Source: Orbilia blumenaviensis (taxonomy: Eukaryota > Ascomycota > Orbiliomycetes > Orbiliales > Orbiliaceae). Taken from it: a stretch of 64,000 nucleotides of DNA. The DNA lies in assembly GCA_036872755.1 (NCBI GenBank), contig JAVHNS010000019.1:310001-374000 (forward strand), in the 5' to 3' direction. Of the stretch, positions 24,514 through 35,985 are shown in pieces (position 1 is the first letter of the stretch; each line of letters begins with the position of its first letter). Made by a program: the position numbers and the translations under genes. Under the pieces are notes generated by a model. It made no database searches. It was given only the letters and a program-made list of their open reading frames with translations, and was not told where the DNA came from.

Positions 24514-26205
24514 CTAAGAGGAGAAAGAGATGATGAAACGCAAGTTGAATGGCATCCCGGGGTCTGAAATGGACAGCTCGTCGCCCTCTTCCATCAATTC
24601 ATTGAGCTTCTTTTCGAGATTTGGCCGAGTCTGCTCTTCCAGCTGCTTTGGCGCCTGAAGGTACAAGCTCTTCGATGAAGTCCTCAGTGATGGCTTCTTG
24701 AGGGTTCTATTGTTCCGAGAAGAACAAGTTAGTACTCCTTCCCTTATGATTTCCATCATTCTATATGGGAAATACTCACGTCTCCGGCTTCTCCTGTAGC
24801 TTCTCCATCAACTGCTCCAACGTCGACTCCGGATCTACTGTTAAATCTTGCGGTAGGTTTCCACAAACTGGGCAATCTTCTTTCTTCTCATGCTGGAAGG
24901 TATACGTATAGACACTCTCATCGCCCGTATACATCATATAATTATCCAAGTACGGCGAAGCCGTAGTCGCGATCTTTAGAGCTTCATTACAGCAAGATGC
25001 GGCAACGATAGCGTTTGTAGATGCAATGGCTGGGATAATATTTTTGATGACACCCTGCGTCATAGCATAAGTAACACCTGGAATGTTAAATTCTTTGGCA
25101 CGGGCTAAAGCCTTGGTATAAAGCCAGGTAACATGTTCTGGGTCGTCCATATCGATTTTTAGATCCCCCTTTTCCTTGGGCCACTGGATGACACTGGCCC
25201 ATTCGATACAGTGGGCAGGTTGTCTTGGAATCGAGGCGAGGGTGCAAAGCGGAACGGCAGCACGAGGTGTCAACATGTCGAGTGTGCATTCGTAGCAACA
25301 TGAAATAGTCGGAAGGATGACACGAGCCTGTCCCTTGAATCCTTCCGTACCTCCATCGATAAGCGGGATCAAGGTCTCCTCACCAACAAGGTTGACAAGC
25401 GTAGCATTGATCCATCTTCTAGCCTCCACAGAATCGAGACCACACACTACAATCTTAAACTGTTTATAGTATTCGTCGTCTTTATCTTGGATGGCGCAGT
25501 TGAAAGGTGTGATCTTGACGCCTCGGACTCTCTTCATGACAAATGCGGCGGCAACCTCGGCTTTCGATTTCCCGACATCGGCTTCTCGAAATAGGAATTG
25601 ACGGTTTAAGTTGGAGATATCGATTGTGTCTGTGCGCCGTAGTGATTAATAACGACATCTTTGTAAATGAATACGCAATGATAGGATCTTGAGACGGTAC
25701 CCATATCGATGACATGAATGTCTTTGAAGCCTGACAAGGCTAGGTTCTTTAAGATTTCACATCCTAAACCTCCAGCACCACTACAGTGAAGTTTCGAAAA
25801 TCAGGATATGGTTCTACAGTAATTCCAGGGTGTCTGTGTTTTGGTCGATTTTATAACCTACATAACTCTATGATCAACCCATAAGTCAGTAAGTACTACT
25901 TATTTACCGGGGTATAACACGCAAGGAAGACACGACGAAGGGAGGAGTACTGACAATATCTTCAAATCTGCAAGAAACGCTTTAGGTTCGTCGCCAGGTT
26001 CGAAAGTTTCATCAGAGTAAGGACCTCTTCGGGTGAGAATATTGTTAAGGTACTTCCTATATATTGGGTTGCGGGTGAGCGGTCGTATGGTTAAGCATGT
26101 TGTATTTACACATAGCTATGCTAAGCGGGACAGTAGCCAGGGTGGGGTGGAAATACCATACCATCTGTCAGGTGATTCGGTGGTCAAGACGGTGGTTGTC
26201 GCCAT
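24514..26205 (-). CDS. UBA3: NEDD8-activating enzyme E1 catalytic subunit UBA3
   Basis: Six exons (26162-26205, 25955-26056, 25862-25867, 25701-25780, 24780-25629, 24514-24706) sum to 1275 nt, or 424 aa. UBA3 with ULA1 adenylates NEDD8/Rub1 and passes it to UBC12. The model includes a 6-nt exon that restores the ATP-binding strand and loop [13 protein letters not shown]. After it come [10 protein letters not shown], the adenylation Arg/Asp region and [13 protein letters not shown]. The catalytic-cysteine block is [20 protein letters not shown]. Paired zinc cysteines are in CCYECTLD and CPVCG. The last exon gives [22 protein letters not shown], the ubiquitin-fold lead-in. The N-terminal segment [13 protein letters not shown] is usual for fungal UBA3. 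Confidence 0.93.
25862..25867 (-). other. 6-nt internal microexon of UBA3
   Basis: On the minus strand the six bases AGTTAT sit between a 3' site (ttgatcatag, with a TTACTGAC branch upstream) and a 5' site (gtaggt). The upstream exon ends ..ATATT before gtcagt and the downstream exon begins TGGTGCTGG after ctgtag. Joining all three reads I-L-V-I-G-A-G-G in frame, the invariant nucleotide-binding strand of E1 enzymes. Without it the strand loses two residues. Confidence 0.85.
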
Positions 26206-26495
26206 GTTGTCGATAATGAGAATATCAATGCCAAATGGTGTAGAGGGGATATTTCGAGTTTACGGGAGTAAAGTGGAAAACTGGGGAGCACGCAGTGTTC
26301 TTGAGTGGTATCGGGCCAGAAGCGCAGAGAGAGAATGCGGTTGCAGGAAGGATCTGGTCCAGTTGCAGCTAAGCTGAACGGACACGCGAGTTTGTAAGGC
26401 AATGCAATTGCAATTGCCAGGCGGGGAGACGCGATTCTGCTCCACCTAGCGTCCGGGCTGTGCTATGTATTTTGTAATATTGATATTAAGACGCC

Positions 26496-27026
26496 TCAAG
26501 ACGGTGGTCCTGAGAAGGTATCTCGGACGACTCTGTGCAGGTCCTCCAGTGATGTTTGAACTGGGCCTTTCTCTCTGGTAGTCGCAATAGTCCTCTCTAG
26601 CGATGTATTTCTATTTCATTCGAGGACTTCCCGTTAGAATCTTGCCCAACAGTCAAGATTGCATGTAGATATCTGCGATATCGATTGCCATATGGTATCG
26701 ATACCAGTTGCAATATATGGGAATGCAAATGCAACAGTGGGTCGGCAGGACTGCTCACATGGAGTTGAGGGTAATCAGGATCTTTTGGTACTCAACCAGC
26801 ACGGCCTTCTCGGCGTCCGTTAGTGGCCTAGAACAAGCATCATCGTCACAATCAATATATTGATAAAACAATATCAAACCGTCATGTCTCAATGCTCCCG
26901 GATATATATGATGGCGGCCGTCAAGGAAATCGAGGTTGTAACAAGCAGTATTGCAATAAATAAATGGATAAGGGAATTGGATAGAGCTTACTGTTGGGCT
27001 TTCTGGCTAGCTCCCTTCTTTTCCAT
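26496..27026 (-). CDS. Small three-exon gene, 72-aa helical protein of unknown family
   Basis: Exons 26992-27026, 26759-26827 and 26496-26610 sum to 219 nt, or 72 aa. Each junction has GT..AG ends. The predicted protein is hydrophilic and probably one or two helices. It starts MEKKGASQKAQQ, has PLTDAEKAVLVEYQKILITLN in the middle, then SLEDLHRVVRDTFSGPPS at the end. The middle piece resembles the start of DASH-complex Dad3 (Leu-Thr..Glu..Val-Leu..Glu-Tyr), but the Dad3 C-terminal block is not there, so I do not name it. It lies in tandem with UBA3 (290 bp) and is divergent from CDC26 (361 bp). The consistent phase through two introns is the main evidence that it is real. Confidence 0.6.
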
Positions 27027-27387
27027 CACCACTAGAAATAATGGGCCTGATGGTCTATATCGAAGTTGATGCGATGCGATGGCGATGTGGTTTCGTTGCT
27101 CGAGCTCTCTTTCTTCAGGCGTTGGGCTGTGAGCTCCCAACTGGGCCAGGCCTCTGGTTAAGCTATCCAAGCAACCCAGGCCAACACGAACCCCAAACAG
27201 CATCCTTCCAGCTCCAACTTCGCTTCAACTCTTCTCGGCCTTTCAATTCCCTTTTTCCTCTTATCCCACTTCGACTTCAAACCCATCTGTACTATACAAG
27301 TACTACCTCGGACTATCGACACCCCCAGAAACTCAAAGGGAGGGAAGAAAAGAAGAAGAAGGAAAAAGGCAGTACATTATCCAAAAG

Positions 27388-27684
27388 ATGTCTCTCCTCC
27401 GCCGCCCTCCCACCAAAATCTCCCTCACGGCAGAAGAAGTCCGCCATTCCCTCGAACAAGCTGCAAAGGAAGAGGAACTCCGTAACCTCGAAAACGATCG
27501 TCTGCGACAAATAGAGGAACATAAACAGAAACAAATGCAAGCCCAGCAGCAGCAACAGGCTGCCGAAAACAATAAGAAGTCTACCAGGACACGTTCACGC
27601 GACGATCGTATTGGTGTTGGGTCTTCGAGGGCTGCCGGTGCCGGGTCGGGCAGGATGACAGAGCATACTAGGAACGCGAGATAG
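27388..27684 (+). CDS. CDC26: Anaphase-promoting complex subunit CDC26
   Basis: This is a single-exon gene of 98 aa. The N-terminus SLLRRPPTKISLTAEEV matches the conserved APC12/CDC26 start (Leu-Arg-Arg-x-Pro-Thr-x-Ile-x-Leu-Thr), the peptide that inserts into the TPR groove of APC6/Cut9. The rest is a charged helix rich in Glu, Lys and Gln (RQIEEHKQKQMQAQ) and a Ser/Arg/Gly tail, variable in this family. It acts in the nucleus as a structural chaperone of the cyclosome. The match is short, hence moderate confidence. The start two residues upstream of LLRRPPT is the only nearby ATG. Confidence 0.75.
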   Translation: MSLLRRPPTKISLTAEEVRHSLEQAAKEEELRNLENDRLRQIEEHKQKQMQAQQQQQAAENNKKSTRTRSRDDRIGVGSSRAAGAGSGRMTEHTRNAR

Positions 27685-29062
27685 GCGTCTACAATATGCC
27701 TCCTATTCCTACCATATCTCTATTTCGATCAGCTACGGGACCGCAAATTCGATAGCTGGGTAGTCATGAAACCTCCAAATGGATCTGTAGCCTGAAATTC
27801 AAGCCACATCCGCACTTGAAAGTATGTTTTCGAGACAGTTCTATATACGCTGAGTACATATAATACCTTTTACTCTAGCTTTGCATATACTAAAATATTT
27901 CTAAATCAATAGAGCCTAATACTCATTCTCCGTAGGCTGATCAGCTGAGCGTAGCCTAACAATGTTGTCTCTGACACTTTTTTATCTTTCCTTTTACTTC
28001 CACTCTTCCAGTAAACCAAAGCCCTTCTTATTTTTACTTTTCTATTATTCGTCAATCGTTATGATGGTAAGCAGCTTCTGTCTGAATGTCTCCCTCGTGT
28101 AGCGTTCGTTTATTCGTATCTATTAAGCTCTCCCTTTCAATCATTGTCATGAAGCCACGTCATATCACATTCAATACATCTTAATTCATAAGTAATAGGT
28201 TACGTTTACATTTAAAGGTACTTGCCATCTATTATGATTTAGCTTCAAGAATTTGGCGAGAAAGAAGCTATTACTATCGTAAAGTAGGTGGGGACAGGCT
28301 TTAGGAGGTAAAAAGGCTTCGAACACATATGTAACTCCAGTCTTTCAGATGGTTGAAGAATCAATAAAACTTAAGCATATGCATGGAGAGGAGGGTATTG
28401 CGAGACGATTTGATAGAGTTGTAATGACGCTAATGGTTGTGGCAGTATAGCAATAATGGAGATGGTAATGGTGGTTATGTCGCCCATGCATGATGGCGAG
28501 GCCCCAAGGGTGTGTCCGAGCCTCCCCAATATTTTAAAACTAGTTATATGCCCCAAAACGTTGGGGCAGTAACAATTGAAAACTAACAATAAAAAGTTAG
28601 AAGGTGGAGGGGGATGTGGGGGGAGGGAAACGATTTATACAGGTAGTAACTAGTCTCGGTCCCAGGGTAGTAACCGTGTTAAGATAATATGTTTTGCTGA
28701 TGATCAGTATGAAATGAAACCGCCAGAACGCCCCGAAAAACAACTCGACAGGAAGAGGGGAATAAGATATGGAGGGAATCTGCCCTCCAAAAAAGATAAG
28801 AAGAGAAGAAAAACAACAAAGAAACCACGATCTCTAGTATACAATGGCGAATATCCGATGTGGATGATTAGGGAAACCATAATGATAGTAAAAATATGAG
28901 TAAAGACAGGTCGCGGAGGGGGGACCTGTGCACTTTCCATGGGTATAAGGTAACAGACTTTTGAGTAAATATATAGTGGAAAGAAAACAGATCGGAATAT
29001 CCTGATTGCATGTGGCTTTGTAGGCCATCCCTTTCATCTCAACGTTAAAAGTCCTCAGACTC
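27685..29062. other. Intergenic, 3' flanks of CDC26 and TAF2
   Basis: The two genes converge here. Open frames are short and overlapping. The sequence is AT-rich with purine-rich patches near 28600 and 28720-28830. I see no gene or RNA. Confidence 0.45.
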
Positions 29063-29534
29063 CTACTTGGTCTTAGTCTCAGGCTTTTTGGTTGTAAATT
29101 TGAGTTTGATAATAGGCCTTGCGGAATTTGGAGTCTGGGTCTGGGTCTGCTGCGGCTGCGGCTGCTGCTGCGGCGGCGGATTTGGCGCGGGGGCCTTTAT
29201 TTTGAGAATAGGTTTTGGTTGTGAGGTATGGCCGGACATAGAGGAACCTGGCGTTTGGGTGGATTTGGGGGGTGAGAAGGAAGGGTTCCTCCGGAGAGGA
29301 GGAGAAGGTTTCGCAGATCCAGGGGGGGCAGGCGGTTTGATAACCAGCTTGGGCGCAGCCGGCTGCGGGGTGGCAGATGGAGGGGCTGGTGGCGGGGCTG
29401 GTTGAGGTCTCAAATGAGGCCAATCAATAGGGCGCAACTTGGCAAGTTCCCTCGAACTTGGGTTCGTGACGAATCGTAATTTGCCCTACATTCATCGAGG
29501 CAATTAGTTAATAATTCCGAAAGAAACTCGTCAG

Positions 29535-29567
<33 letters not shown>

Positions 29568-32500
29568 TTCCTTCATGAGTGGCGACAACCGCACGGGCCT
29601 TTCTCATGGGCATCCTAACGACAAGTGATTGCTTATCGTCATATAAGAGCGAACACAGATCGATTATCTTCCTGACATCGAGGAAATTGATAGTAGTCGA
29701 CCTGTTAGAAGAATAACAATGTTAGTCTAAGCAAATTAAAGAATAGCTAAGCGAAATGAATCCATACTTTAGAATAGGCTCCAGCGCATCTTGGAAAAAG
29801 GGTTTGCTGGCAAGCTGCTCCTTCAAGTTCCCGATTGCGGCCTCTGTGTTTTTTCTTGCCTCCAGTTGACGCTTTGTTGCACTATTCTCCTCGACAATGG
29901 TTAGGCTATTAGATGAAGTTGCCCCATTAACTGCGACTGCTTCGTCACCAATCGCGACACTGCCAATCCCACGTATCAAGGAGTTGAAAGCTTCTCGACG
30001 AATTCTAGGTGAAGGATCTGAAGCGACGATATAGCAGATATAGCTTAACAGATTCGGATCTCTTATTGCTCCGTTATCAATCAAGCAGTTGATCGCCTTG
30101 ATCCGTAAATGTTCAGATGTTCCTTCCTTAGAATATGCAAGAAACTCGAGGGGCGTATATTCCTGAACCTTGGCTTTGATCAGTCGGTTTTTGACATCAA
30201 GACAGGTTGTTGAAACAACATTGTGATAAGACGACATCCACTGGTCCATCCGTTGAAGGCGTTCGATTTCGCGAATGATCTCCTCCTTGCTTCTTTCCCG
30301 CTCCTGGGTGTCAGCATCGTCGACCTCCATCTCCATCATTCCACGCTGGCCCATTCCCGCTTGCAAGCAGTTTCCTAGACTCTGTAGCAGGTTTGCTAGG
30401 TGAAAGCTATCGGAAAAACTGTTATTAGAGTTATCATTATAGCGTATAATGTCAAGTAAATATCTTTGCACAGTTAATGGGGATTTATCCATCCCATCCC
30501 TTATTCCGCCGAAGCCGGTTATAATGTTTAGCTGAACGAAATAAGACGTAAAATCAGAGAAATCATTGGCCCGTGGGATCAAAGAATCAGGAAAGCAATA
30601 GAATTCCTGAAAGGCTTTCTGCAGGTGAAACTCTCCAATCCAATTAAGTTCGGCAGTAGCGCATCTACTGAGAGCCCTGGCAGCCTCGCATCGGATCCCA
30701 TAATAGTAACGCCGATCCATAACAGTCCTGACCAAGATTGTCGAAATAAGGTGTGAGGGTTTTGCTTCCTTGAAGTGAAGAACTGATTCGTACTGTGCGG
30801 TGACATCTCTGTCTTGCTGAAGTTGTGAGAGATACATGTGGTCAGGCTGATTCAGCCTCATTGTGCAGATCCATTCGAAATCAGCATCAACTCGAATCCA
30901 TTCAAATGCTTCCTGTGCCATCTTATCTTCCTCTTCTTTTGTGAAATCCGTCAATTTCCATTCTGAAGACTCTTCGTCGCTCTGCAAGACATCACCGAGA
31001 CAGTAAAGAAGTACGTCTTCCGCCTGGGTTTCAGCATTTATATCCATGCCGGCAAAGGCAGCTAGACGCTCCTTCTGACGCCTTGTTCTTTTAAGCCGCT
31101 TGTATTTCGTATTGTACGGAATCTCGAGCTTTGAGTAGACTTCATGTATCTGCACAACGTGCTCGTAGGGTGTACCGTCCGCTTCATGTATACGGATTGT
31201 CATGGGGCCACTGAAGATTTGTGGTGGTGGAGGATCGGCTTTTGCTTCTTCGACCAGTGCTTCTTCGCCCCTTGCCTCTCTAGCCTTCGCTTTTTTGGCC
31301 CTCTCTTCTTCCTCTTTTTTTCGGCTCAGAGCATCCCCGAAGAAACTTTGGGGCGTTAGTCCCCCTTGAGAAACCTCTTTATCCTGGGTTTGGCGAATAA
31401 TCATTTCAACAATCATCTTCTTTTTGTTAAACCGCTGGGAAATTTCGAACCGGGGGTAGCCGCTTCGAAAAACCCATTGATTGAAGAAAGAGTCCAATTT
31501 TTGGTGGCCAACTTTCTCACACTGCTTGATAAACTGACTTGTGCTGAGGTTAAGCGAATTCACGTCCCCAGTAAAGGCATTTAGAAAAAGTTTTGAGATA
31601 ACTCGGGAAACCCCCATCGAGCTGCTGGCTTTCGTAAGTCTCCTGTCAAGAATAAACAGGACTACTGGGGCCTTTAGAGCAATAAAATCAAGATCCGATG
31701 GGTCCAAGGGAAATTGTTTCAACGGGCTCGACAGGGCTGCTCGCCCCATATCCTGCCTGCAGACTTCCTCTGCATCTTTTTTCATTCTAAACCGGTGTTC
31801 GTTACTGCCCGTAAGATTTTTGAGGAACTGGCCAGCGAGGAAATGAGCTATCCCAATGATAAGCCAGAGATCTTCCCAAGTCTTCGGTATTATCTGCACG
31901 CCACACCACTGCGAGGCAAGGGCGACGCTTAGGAGTTTCGTTGTTGTATAGATAGGATCTATACAATCTTGCTTGAAAAGGAGCCGATTGCTGCAGACTG
32001 CTAAGCCAGATGAGGAAACAATGTCCGAAGGGAAGTCGTCAACAAATGCCAGAGAAAATGACGGATAGGGATAATGCCCCGCGGTTCGAACCATGTAATC
32101 TATAGCCTATCATTTCCGTTTAGTAAGCATATGGGTTCAGGCCTGAGTTAGGTGCTAGCTCACCCTCTGCATAAACAAGCACGTATTTTCAACTTCTTCT
32201 TTTCGACCTGGGAGGCAGTATCCAATAACCTCAACTGCATTACGCCCCAGTGCCTCGTCTTCTTCCGCTGCCCGATTCTCCGTCAGAATAGCTTTCTCAA
32301 AAGGACCTATGGCAAATGCAATTTGATGAGGTGCAGTTGGTTTTTCGATAGTGAAATGGAACACTTTCTTATGTGGATCTTTGGCATCTGTGAACTGTTT
32401 ACTTGTTAGTGCCACTTCAAGTTTGGTCGGAGGGCAAAAAATTTACCTCATTCACGCAGCTACCAGAACACACAACCTGCATTTCCAAGTCTTCACCTTC

Positions 32501-33689
32501 GCCATGGTATTGAAACGCGAAATCAGTATCTTCTCTTTTTGGCCGTTTTCGCTTCAATGAAGCCCGTGATGACCCGTTTATCAGTGGTTCTTCGTACGGC
32601 TCAATGTCTATCCCGATATCTCCGAGAGTGCGTGGGCACGTGATTTCGATATCCCAAACTGGAGGCCGCTCCCAAAGATCGTCGATACAAGGAAACAAAC
32701 ACGCAGCAGATCCCGGCAGGAAACTATTTGTAGTAAAAGCATGCGGGTATCGCGGGTCATCGTCTGAGCCAACGAAATGCAGACCATCCCGGATAGTAGG
32801 GATAGTATAATCCACCCGTACTAAGAGAGTAGCATATACGGGGCCATCTGTAGCGCCAGGGCCTGGAGTATCAATTCTCGGGGAGTCTAGTAGTTCAAAT
32901 GAGCCTCATTCTTCTATGGAAATATGGTAATTTACGTACCACGTGCCGAGTTTGCCCGAACGTCCCGACTCGGTATCAGGGTACCAGCCACTGCGGGGTC
33001 CTAAGTACGTTGGTTAGAGTTTAATATTATGATTTGGATAGTCCAGCAGTAATACCTCTAGCTCAATCTTCATTTTGTTTGGAAGGGAAAGGCAAAGTTC
33101 GTCATCGCCCAGGGTACAGGCAAAGAGGGGTTCCAGCCGTCGCCGCAACATCCCCCATTGGTTCACAGTCGCTGTATCGTGTAGTCTCCATTTCGCATGT
33201 GGATCGTTATATCCCCATTGACCTGGGGCGCGGCCATTTATCGTCACTCGGCTGATGTCTACAAAGGATTGGTTAGCTTTGAGGTTCCAAGATCTTGGGT
33301 ATATAGAAAAAGGTCACTTACTGCACTGCCTGCAATTGAACCTTAATGTCCGTAGCGTTGGATCGAGTGGTAGAACGGTGATCTCAGTGAATCCCTATGG
33401 ATTCGGGCTATTAGCATCCTGTTCCATCACCAGCGTCTCCTACCCGAGCCGTCTCCCGCCCTCAAACTGTCCCTCCATAGACCCTACGGAGAAAGCACCA
33501 AGAGTCACCCACCTTGATAGTCCGCGTAGCAAAGTCTACATCTAGTCCGACTCTCTGCTTTGCTGTGCACCGATGGTCAGCCGTGTCACCAACCACTTTC
33601 CTGCTATCTAGCATTCCAATTCGGGGTACTTATATCGCAAATTGCTTAGGTGGAGGAGACGCGGAAGCCGCAATCTCTGGGGCCGACAT
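29063..33689 (-). CDS. TAF2: Transcription initiation factor TFIID subunit TAF2
   Basis: Ten exons are proposed: 33634-33689, 33513-33564, 33322-33394, 33056-33258, 32940-33000, 32447-32886, 32164-32394, 29768-32106, 29566-29701 and 29063-29485, summing to 4014 nt (1337 aa). TAF2 contacts the initiator as part of TFIID in the nucleus. The fold is an M1-aminopeptidase-like module: residues include KQRVGLDVDF, FNCRQC and ACLFPCIDDLWERPPVWDIEI. The MA helix region HYPYPSFSLAFVDDFP and LASQWCGVQII replaces the HExxH zinc site, so it is catalytically dead as in all TAF2. A long HEAT-repeat half and a Pro/Gln-rich basic tail (IKLKFTTKK) follow. The first intron is AT-AC type. If that is wrong, the gene could start at 33614 with an unconserved N-terminus. 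A 25-base A-run (T-run on the transcript) lies in the intron at 29536-29560. Confidence 0.92.
33565..33633 (-). other. AT-AC intron in TAF2
   Basis: This is a 69-nt intron on the minus strand. The upstream exon ends GCGAT, and the intron starts ATAAGTACC and ends CTGACCATCGGTGCAC. The downstream exon starts AGCAAAGCAG. No GT donor lies before an in-frame TAA. Joining at AT..AC gives PPPKQFAIAKQRVGLDVDF, matching the N-terminal strand of TAF2 proteins. The branch-like CTGAC adenine is 12 nt from the 3' end. Confidence 0.75.
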
Positions 33690-34715
33690 TTAAGATGTAG
33701 TATCGCCGCCCGAGCTGCTGTCTCCTCCTTTAGTCCAGTAATAGTCCGCCGTGCATCTGATATGCAGGCTGTTTGTCGGTTTCGATCGCTGTCGGGAGCG
33801 GGTGCGAGTCTAACAAAGGCCGAATATCCCTTGAAAAGCGATAGTAGACTATTTTGCGACAGCGAACGTCTGATTGCACAGTCGAGGGCTTGGAAATTCA
33901 AAGGTGGCGTCGTCGTCGATGCCTTGTTGGCTTGGTTGTGCTGCAACCGTGTCGCGTGTATCGGCGAGAGCGCGAGGCGACCTCAGGGGGACCAAGGCCG
34001 AGAAGAAGTCGGAAACGAGTAGACACGGCGATTATACGGGTCTAGGAGGTCAGATACGGAGTATCGAAGCGGTGTTCGAAGCAGAGACGATGCGATTTTC
34101 GATGGGGTCGAGTTGGCGGTCGTATCGCGAGATGCGGTGTTTGGAAGCAAATGCGCGCTTAACTTGTTTTGTTATCCGCGCAAAACGCGGCTACTTAGGC
34201 AACACAAACGCTGATCCTTTATAGCCGATCACCTGCTATAGGAACTCCAACACAACACAACACATCCGACCACTCTCTATCCAATTGCAGTTAAATCTGG
34301 CTTCACTAAGGGAATACATACCGTTACATTGGTACTTGATATAGCTCCAAAGATATTTCAGATGCTCAACATTTGTTTTAACTAAATTTTTTATATTTGT
34401 ATAGCATACTATAGAATTCTGAACCGATATGCCGACGAAGTTGCTGTATGGGATATGAATTCAATAAGTTTGTTCACGATTCTTACCATCTATGGCATAG
34501 TCCAGCCGGCGAGCCATGGCCAAAGGCGCATGCTGCAGCGCTGGTGGCGAAACAATGCAAGACCGCCAAGGTAAATAGTGCTTAACCCCGAATCCCGCGA
34601 TCAAGCTCGAGCTATCGAGGCTGATACCTGATGTACTGATACAACATCAAGTTTCAATACCTACCGGCTACTATTACTATTGCTTTCAAGCTACTCGCTC
34701 CTACAGTATATTCTT

Positions 34716-35840
34716 ATGGATTCCATAACCGCCGCACGCCTCGCGGCATTAGAGCAGGTCCAATTGCAGACATTAATCCGGAGCACACCTTTGGTTTCCA
34801 GACGACCTTTACCTGTGCCGTACTTCGAAAATAGCGCGAAAGAAACCAACCAGATCCCATCTAAAAACCATGAATCACAGAATAGTTCACCCAATGGTTA
34901 TGCAATTTCCCAATCTGAGGTAAAAACAGAAAAACAGTATCTCCGACAAGAGAATGCCTTGTCGTCCTCATCCCCCTCCTCAGTTACCAGTCCCAGATCG
35001 GAATCGCTCGCGGCTACCGGTTCGCACGGACTAGTGAGAAATACGGAATCATCGATAAGGAGCCCACAATCCACAGCATATAACTTAGAGTTGAGCGCGA
35101 CCGGGCCGCCTCATCGGCCGCAAGAATCAATGCCAAGCTATCCCCAAAGGATCAGGCAGAATAATTATGAAACCCGCGATTCAACTACTCCAAAAAAACA
35201 GGGCCTGCAGGCTTTAGAGCATTCTACAAATTCCTCATACCCTATACCCTTAACCGTTCATGGTCCTGACGGCAAATCTTCCGACTCATCTGAAGATTCT
35301 TTTATACAAGTAGAGCGCCTAAAATTCTACAGTAATAAAGTAAAGGAAGCCATGCGGGCCGAAAATTGGATAGAGGCGGAGGAATCCCAGGCCTGTATCT
35401 TTGAAATTCTACTTCATAGGGATGACTGCGTCAATGCGGATTGGTACATAGATGGTGCCACAATATCATACATGCTCGGTAATCTAGAAGAGGCCAAAAA
35501 GCGTCTGGCTTCGATCCCCAAGACGACTTCAACCGACTCAACAATGACACTAAAATGCTACTGCCTGGAATCAACTATCTTGATCCAAGGGAAGGAATAC
35601 GATAGCGCCTATACTACGTGTAAAAGGGCCGCCAAATTAGCGAGGAAATCAAACTTACCGGAGTATACACATCTGGCTTACTACCTCTTACAGAGATTAT
35701 TCGCTGCACAGGGCGATATAAAAGAGGCGGACTTTTATAAACAACTGATTCAGCCAGGGTTTGAAGTGCCAAATTATGCTAAACCGCTGGAAAACGAACC
35801 CCGAGGTACGTTCTCAATAAACGACCCGACTCTACTGTAA
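34716..35840 (+). CDS. TPR-like repeat protein, possibly N-terminal half of the next gene
   Basis: The 374-aa open frame starts MDSITAARLAALEQ (an ATG 36 nt upstream is also in frame). The first 200 residues are Ser/Thr/Pro/Asn-rich and probably disordered. From about residue 205 to 360 there are paired helices of TPR type: VERLKFYSNKVKEAMRAENW, NADWYIDGATISYMLGNLEEAKK, LKCYCLESTILIQGKEYDSAYTTCKRA and LAYYLLQRLFAAQGDIKEADFY. If unspliced it ends at 35840. A strong 5' site at 35806 (CGAG|gtacgt) is in phase with a 3' site at 35985 (accacag), which would join it to the Hsp70-like exons downstream. No known family name can be given. Confidence 0.7.
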   Translation: MDSITAARLAALEQVQLQTLIRSTPLVSRRPLPVPYFENSAKETNQIPSKNHESQNSSPNGYAISQSEVKTEKQYLRQENALSSSSPSSVTSPRSESLAATGSHGLVRNTESSIRSPQSTAYNLELSATGPPHRPQESMPSYPQRIRQNNYETRDSTTPKKQGLQALEHSTNSSYPIPLTVHGPDGKSSDSSEDSFIQVERLKFYSNKVKEAMRAENWIEAEESQACIFEILLHRDDCVNADWYIDGATISYMLGNLEEAKKRLASIPKTTSTDSTMTLKCYCLESTILIQGKEYDSAYTTCKRAAKLARKSNLPEYTHLAYYLLQRLFAAQGDIKEADFYKQLIQPGFEVPNYAKPLENEPRGTFSINDPTLL

Positions 35841-35985
35841 GCCATGAAGGGGGTATATACATTTTTGGTTCCTTCCAAGCGGAATCATATAATACCTTGA
35901 GATGTGATTTCTATTTGAAACCTTAGGTCGTTAACTCGTGCCAGTCATGTGAGCTGAATTCAATATATATATATATTTACCACAG

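Noticed and set aside
26496..26827. Naming the 72-aa protein DASH subunit Dad3
   Set aside because: Only a short N-terminal resemblance is seen, and the conserved C-terminal Dad3 block is missing.
33513..33614. TAF2 start at the ATG at 33614 without the AT-AC intron
   Set aside because: It stays open, but gives an unconserved N-terminus. The AT-AC model gives the expected strand and a Pro-rich leader. It is kept only as the fallback.
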